This document shows positions 60,101 through 64,000 of a stretch of DNA of 64,000 nt, piece by piece (position 1 is the first letter of the stretch; each line of letters opens with the position of its first letter). Position numbers and translations under genes: made by a program. Source of the DNA: Steromphala cineraria (Eukaryota; Mollusca; Gastropoda; Trochida; Trochidae). The notes below the pieces were generated by a model, which saw nothing but the letters and a program-made list of their open reading frames with translations, searched no databases and was not told where the DNA came from. The stretch is taken from NCBI GenBank assembly GCA_916613615.1, contig OU744736.1, forward strand, positions 11,605,724-11,669,723, given 5' to 3'.

Positions 60101-61192
60101 AACCAAGAAACGATCAGTGTACAAGCCTCACTTCAGGACTGTAAGTTTGAACACAGATGAGATAACCCTTTCACCAATTAGAACCAAGAAACTATCAGTG
60201 TACAAGCCACACTTCAGGACTGTAAGTTTGAACACAGGTGATATACCCTTTCATCACTTAGAACCAAGAAACTATCAGTGTACAAGCCTCACTTCAGGAC
60301 TGTAAGTTTGAACACAGGTGATAAACCCTTTCATCACTTAGAACCAAGAAACTATCAGTGTACAAGCCTCACTTCAGGACTGTAAGTTTGAACACAGATG
60401 AGATAACCCTTTCATCACTTAGAACCAAGAAACTATCAGTGTACAAGCCTCACTTCAGGACTGTAAGTTTGAACACAGATGAGATAACCCTTTCATCACT
60501 TAGAACCAAGAAACTTTCAGTGTACAAGCCTGACTTCAGGACTGTAAGTTTGAACACAGATGAGATAACCCTTTCACCACTTAGAACCAAGAAACGATCA
60601 GTGTACAAGCCTCACTTCAGGACTGTAAGTTTGAACACAGATGAGATAACCCTTTCACCACTTAGAACCAAGAAACGATCAGTGTACAAGCCTCACTTCA
60701 GGACTGTAAGTTTGAACACAGATGAGATAACCCTTTCATCACGTTGAACCAAGAAACGATCAGTGTACAAGCCTCACTTCAGGACTGTAAGTTTGAACAC
60801 AGATGAGATAACCCTTTCACCAATTAGAACCAAGAAACTATCAGTGTACAAGCCACACTTCAGGACTGTAAGTTTGAACACAGGTGATATACCCTTTCAT
60901 CACTTAGAACCAAGAAACTATCAGTGTACAAGCCTCACTTCAGGACTGTAAGTTTGAACACAGGTGATAAACCCTTTCATCACTTAGAACCAAGAAACTA
61001 TCAGTGTACAAGCCTCACTTCAGGACTGTAAGTTTGAACACAGATGAGATAACCCTTTCATCACTTAGAACCAAGAAACTATCAGTGTACAAGCCTCACT
61101 TCAGGACTGTAAGTTTGAACACAGATGAGATAACCCTTTCATCACTTAGAACCAAGAAAAGTGTACAAGCCTCACTTCAGAATTGTAGGGCG
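54175..61192. repeat. 80/81-bp satellite, about 87 units, with higher-order repeats
   Basis: Two interleaved unit classes differ by one base. An 81-bp form has AACACAGATGAGATAACCCT and an 80-bp form has AACACAGGTGATAAACCCTT or AACACAGGTGATATACCCTT. Both continue through TAGAACCAAGAAACTATCAG and TGTACAAGCCTCACTTCAGG. Runs of 81-bp units give ORFs of up to 278 codons, each broken where an 80-bp unit shifts the frame. Higher-order copies: the block at 54711 recurs 1612 bp later at 56323, and blocks at 58826, 59471, 60117 and 60763 are spaced 645-646 bp (eight units). The last two share a private variant (AAGCCACACTTC). In the 80-bp units the plus frame reads NTGDKPFHHLEPRNYQCTSL then TSGL, resembling a decayed C2H2 zinc finger. 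Confidence 0.98.
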
Positions 61193-62478
61193 AAAGGTTC
61201 AAACACAGTATCGTATTTTTGCTGCCCAATAAAGCGGTATAATGTTTCAAAACATGTAAAACTCACTCCATAATGCTGAACACTAATGATTATATTTGAT
61301 GTACATATTAGGGGAGGGTTTTCAAAGTTGTCCCCAATCCTATTCTGATGGAAAGAATTTGTTTAAAACACAAAACTGTGCAAAATGCATTTGTCGTTAT
61401 CTTTTTCAAAAAATCTAATTTCAAAATTACTCTTTTTCTCAATTCTCAGGCAAGTCATCCTTCTGTCAAAGACAGTTTGCCGTTTACATGTTATTTACTT
61501 TAGATGTTAGCAACATCTCAAATCTTTTGTTTTTTCCAACCTACATAAATGATAGCAGCTGCGTGGTATTATCATTTACTTATATTCAAATAATGTATCG
61601 TCTTTTTAATACATATGTCAATATGTTTGATCAAATCACGTTTGACCTTAAAATATGAATGATTTCAAAATGTATAAATAAAAACACAGATATTGATAAG
61701 AATGAAATACGAATTAATCGATTCTCTAGAGTCACAGAATTATGTCTCAATTCTGTCAGGGAAACTGGCCAATAAGTCAAAAGTATTTTAAAACTAAGAC
61801 AATGCATTCAGAAGATAGAGTTGATCGTCATGTAAATATGTCTACAATCGTTCTATTGTAATGGGTTCTAATCGAATCAATATGACCCTAAATATATATG
61901 ACTCTGTCCCTCTTTCCTGATCAAAGCCATATTGAACCCTTGGCGTGATGTGGTGATTTTTTATTTTGAGACGTTCCGAGGCGGAACATTCTCATGGATA
62001 TTGGTTATTTACTTCAAATACTAATGTGCATCGCTGATTAGGGATATCGACTTTGTGAAATCGTTAGTTCATAAAACAGTTAAATTGGTATCAGCACCTG
62101 AACTATACTAGTGTCCAAAAGAAACGCTACCGCGTGTTTGTATCAACATAAAATGAAAACAAACCCATATAGAAATATCATTTTGGTTTTACTTTTGAAA
62201 GTGTCCTTTTTACACAATGTGTATAAAGTTTCATTTAAATCAAGTCTGAATAACTGTTAGTACAAGCCTGTAAAGATGGGTGGGGTCCAATATTTGAAAA
62301 GTCATTTAAGCACTGATCGCGATAGCGTGGAGAAATGTCACAATACATGTTACAAAGTGATGTTAGTAACGGGTATGTACACCTTAAGAGTCTATACAGG
62401 CAAGAACACGTCTACGGACTGACGTCGTCAAACGTCTGATGAGAAATTCCAGAGAGTTGAGAATCACAAAAGGCACAC
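61193..62478. other. AT-rich spacer
   Basis: No ORF, repeat or RNA gene recognised beyond the satellite edge. Confidence 0.4.
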
Positions 62479-62645
62479 TTACGTGTTATGATTGGTCAAG
62501 ATACTAAATTTCACTGAGCTAGGCCATCTGTTTTTGAGTTCTGCTCCGGAAATAACATTTCTAAGATGCGTTTCCATGAAATCCAGAAACATGTAAAACT
62601 CCAGAAAGTTGAATACCCCAAAAGGCAAAAAAAGACATAACACTA
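62479..62645. repeat. Dispersed repeat, copy 2
   Basis: Shares with 20990-21125 the ordered tracts CATTTCTAARATGCGTTTCC-like, CCATGRAAYCMRGAAA and AGAAAGTTGAAWAYCCCAAA. The minus frame shows the same FGxFNFLEF pattern. The repeat class is unknown. Confidence 0.6.
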
Positions 62646-63478
62646 GATTATGATGTATCGTGTATTTCATATCGTTGTTCACTTCTACACCATCATACAA
62701 AAGTTCAATTCATGTCACGAAAACCTTTCAAACTTTATGCACAAAGAAAAAGGAAACAATCAATACTACCCTCCCACATATCATCGTTTGTTCTGTGTTA
62801 TTTGTGACGTAGGTGAACATCATCGTGGGAACAATAGCTGTTTACTCTTCAATTGTGTATTTCAGATTGTTCACAATACAATACGTCTTTCAAAGCTGAG
62901 ATTAAAGTTGAAAAAGTCCTCAAATCGTTAAATCTCAAATCGATAAATCAACAACATATTGCAAATTGGAGCGTAGGTTTCAGAATTTATCTGACATGAG
63001 AAATCTTCAAAGTGGATATAAACTTTACATCATCTTTTATCCATTTTTTTGTATATCATTTTATCTATCCTTCTTAAATATTAACAAATCATCCACATCT
63101 GTGTTTTTACCATTGTTATAATATATCTAACGATACAACATTTTTCTGCAAAATATTAAAGTGTTGTCATAAACTTTTATTTGTATGTTTATTAGGATTA
63201 CCTAAAAACTACCTGTAAAATCAAAGGGTGATAGCAAAAACCTTGTAAAGGGTAAGGTTATACAAAAACAGATTTGATTTGATATGAGAGAAAGTGAAAT
63301 GATGTGAAATGTTATTTTTCACAAATTTGAATTTAAGGTTTCTTTTAACTAAATCATTTCAAATCGTTCCGTTTTAATGACTTTCATCACCCGGATTGTG
63401 ACGTCATCGATGACAGGAACCTGCTTACTATTTACATTAGCGAAGCCAATACTACCGTGACGAGATGTTCTTGCACTG
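62646..63478. other. AT-rich spacer
   Basis: The 93-codon ORF at 62650-62931 has no recognised domain. A TGACGTCA site lies at 63399-63406. Nothing else seen. Confidence 0.4.
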
Positions 63479-63910
63479 CCTATAGCGATGTGTATAACAG
63501 TACACCGGAACTAGCGAGGTGTACAGCGGAGAAATGTTGCTAGCGAGGAGCGTGATCGCAAACGGGATCACTTAAAAAGCAATCATCGCCGTTTCATCAA
63601 CTTTTTCTATGTTATTATCATGTCAATTGCTTTCCGAGACATAACTATTTAATGTCATATCCTGTTCATAGTCAGTGATAGCAAATATGTTACTAACAAC
63701 AGCATTACTCGCATCTGTCATTGTTACTGTCCCTTGGATACAGAATGACAAGCACATACATTTTACTAAGTATGTGTGCTAAAATTACCACATGATGTTG
63801 ATTATTTGAAAGTTATGAAGGTAAAACTTTCGATTTCGGCTCCTCGCTAGCAACATTTCTCCGCCGTACACCTCGCTAGTTCCGGTGTACGGTTATACAC
63901 AGTGTATAGG
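63479..63910. mobile_element. 432-bp element with ~70-bp terminal inverted repeats
   Basis: The left arm starts CCTATAGCGATGTGTATAAC and continues with GTACACCGGAACTAGCGAGG, GTGTAC and GGAGAAATGTTGCTAGCGAG. The right arm (63838-63910) is its complement with few mismatches. No convincing target duplication is visible (left flank CTTGCACTG, right flank GGATTCCCC). The interior of about 290 bp encodes nothing. Confidence 0.85.
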
Positions 63911-64000
63911 GGATTCCCCGTCGATTGTGGGAGATTTCATGACTTTGTGTCATCAAATACGTCAGTTCTCAATGGAGATAAGTTGTGGACCGTTTTCTTC

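Noticed and set aside
54118..61273. Many ORFs of 62-278 codons repeating SVYKPHFRTVSLNTDEITL
   Set aside because: They follow the 81-bp satellite and end wherever an 80-bp unit shifts the frame. No start, promoter or unique coding sequence is evident.

Overview
The window is animal DNA, most likely from a marine mollusc and probably a gastropod. It is AT-rich with no prokaryotic gene order. It is full of cut-and-paste transposon remnants, tRNA-derived SINEs of a mollusc-like type, short tracts reading ttttacgccgc that I associate with abalone-like genomes, and large minisatellites. The taxon is inferred from sequence style, not from a search. I found no complete host protein-coding gene. The best host-gene signal is a probable first coding exon with a signal peptide on the minus strand at 18227-18317, with a TATA box 52-61 bases upstream of its start codon. 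The only long intact ORF is a Tc1/mariner transposase at 34584-35663.

Layout. 1-9 kb: spacer, a 21-bp minisatellite (2282-2869), a TA-flanked inverted-repeat element (3112-3625), a SINE (5890-6138), a CTCF-like motif (6250-6263) and a 36-bp minisatellite carrying an E-box in most units (7701-9036). 10-12 kb: two tiny hairpin transposons (10334-10440 and 11276-11349) with perfect 9- and 10-bp target duplications. 12.3-16.5 kb: a 43/47-bp minisatellite of about 97 units. 16.5-28 kb: the signal-peptide exon, degenerate repeats, a MULE-like MITE (22937-23253), a dead Tc1 transposase (25310-25900) and a second TA-flanked element (25980-27172). 28.4-32.8 kb: a 44-bp minisatellite split by a truncated, frameshifted LINE reverse transcriptase.

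32.9-49.5 kb holds an old tandem segmental duplication. Copy A is 32938-42470 and copy B is 45250-49530. Copy A carries a 6.9-kb inverted-repeat transposon (33239-40145, 8-bp target duplication), and copy B preserves the matching empty site. That transposon contains three further insertions: a 924-bp element with seven TTTGGTTGCAG motifs, the Tc1/mariner element, and a 3.3-kb element with arms of about 600 bp. Copy B has its own later changes: a 610-bp MITE with a perfect 9-bp duplication and a 32-bp minisatellite of six units grown from one ancestral unit. Against this divergence, three short blocks are strikingly conserved between the copies.

50-64 kb: a third MITE, another dead Tc1 transposase, then a 7-kb array of 80/81-bp units (54175-61192). 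The 80-bp form reads in frame like a decayed C2H2 zinc finger with its TGDKPF linker. The window ends with a dispersed repeat and an element with inverted repeats of about 70 bp (63479-63910).

The dominant biology is repeat turnover: satellite birth and higher-order expansion, nested transposition and segmental duplication. No coordinated gene cluster or operon-like system is visible.
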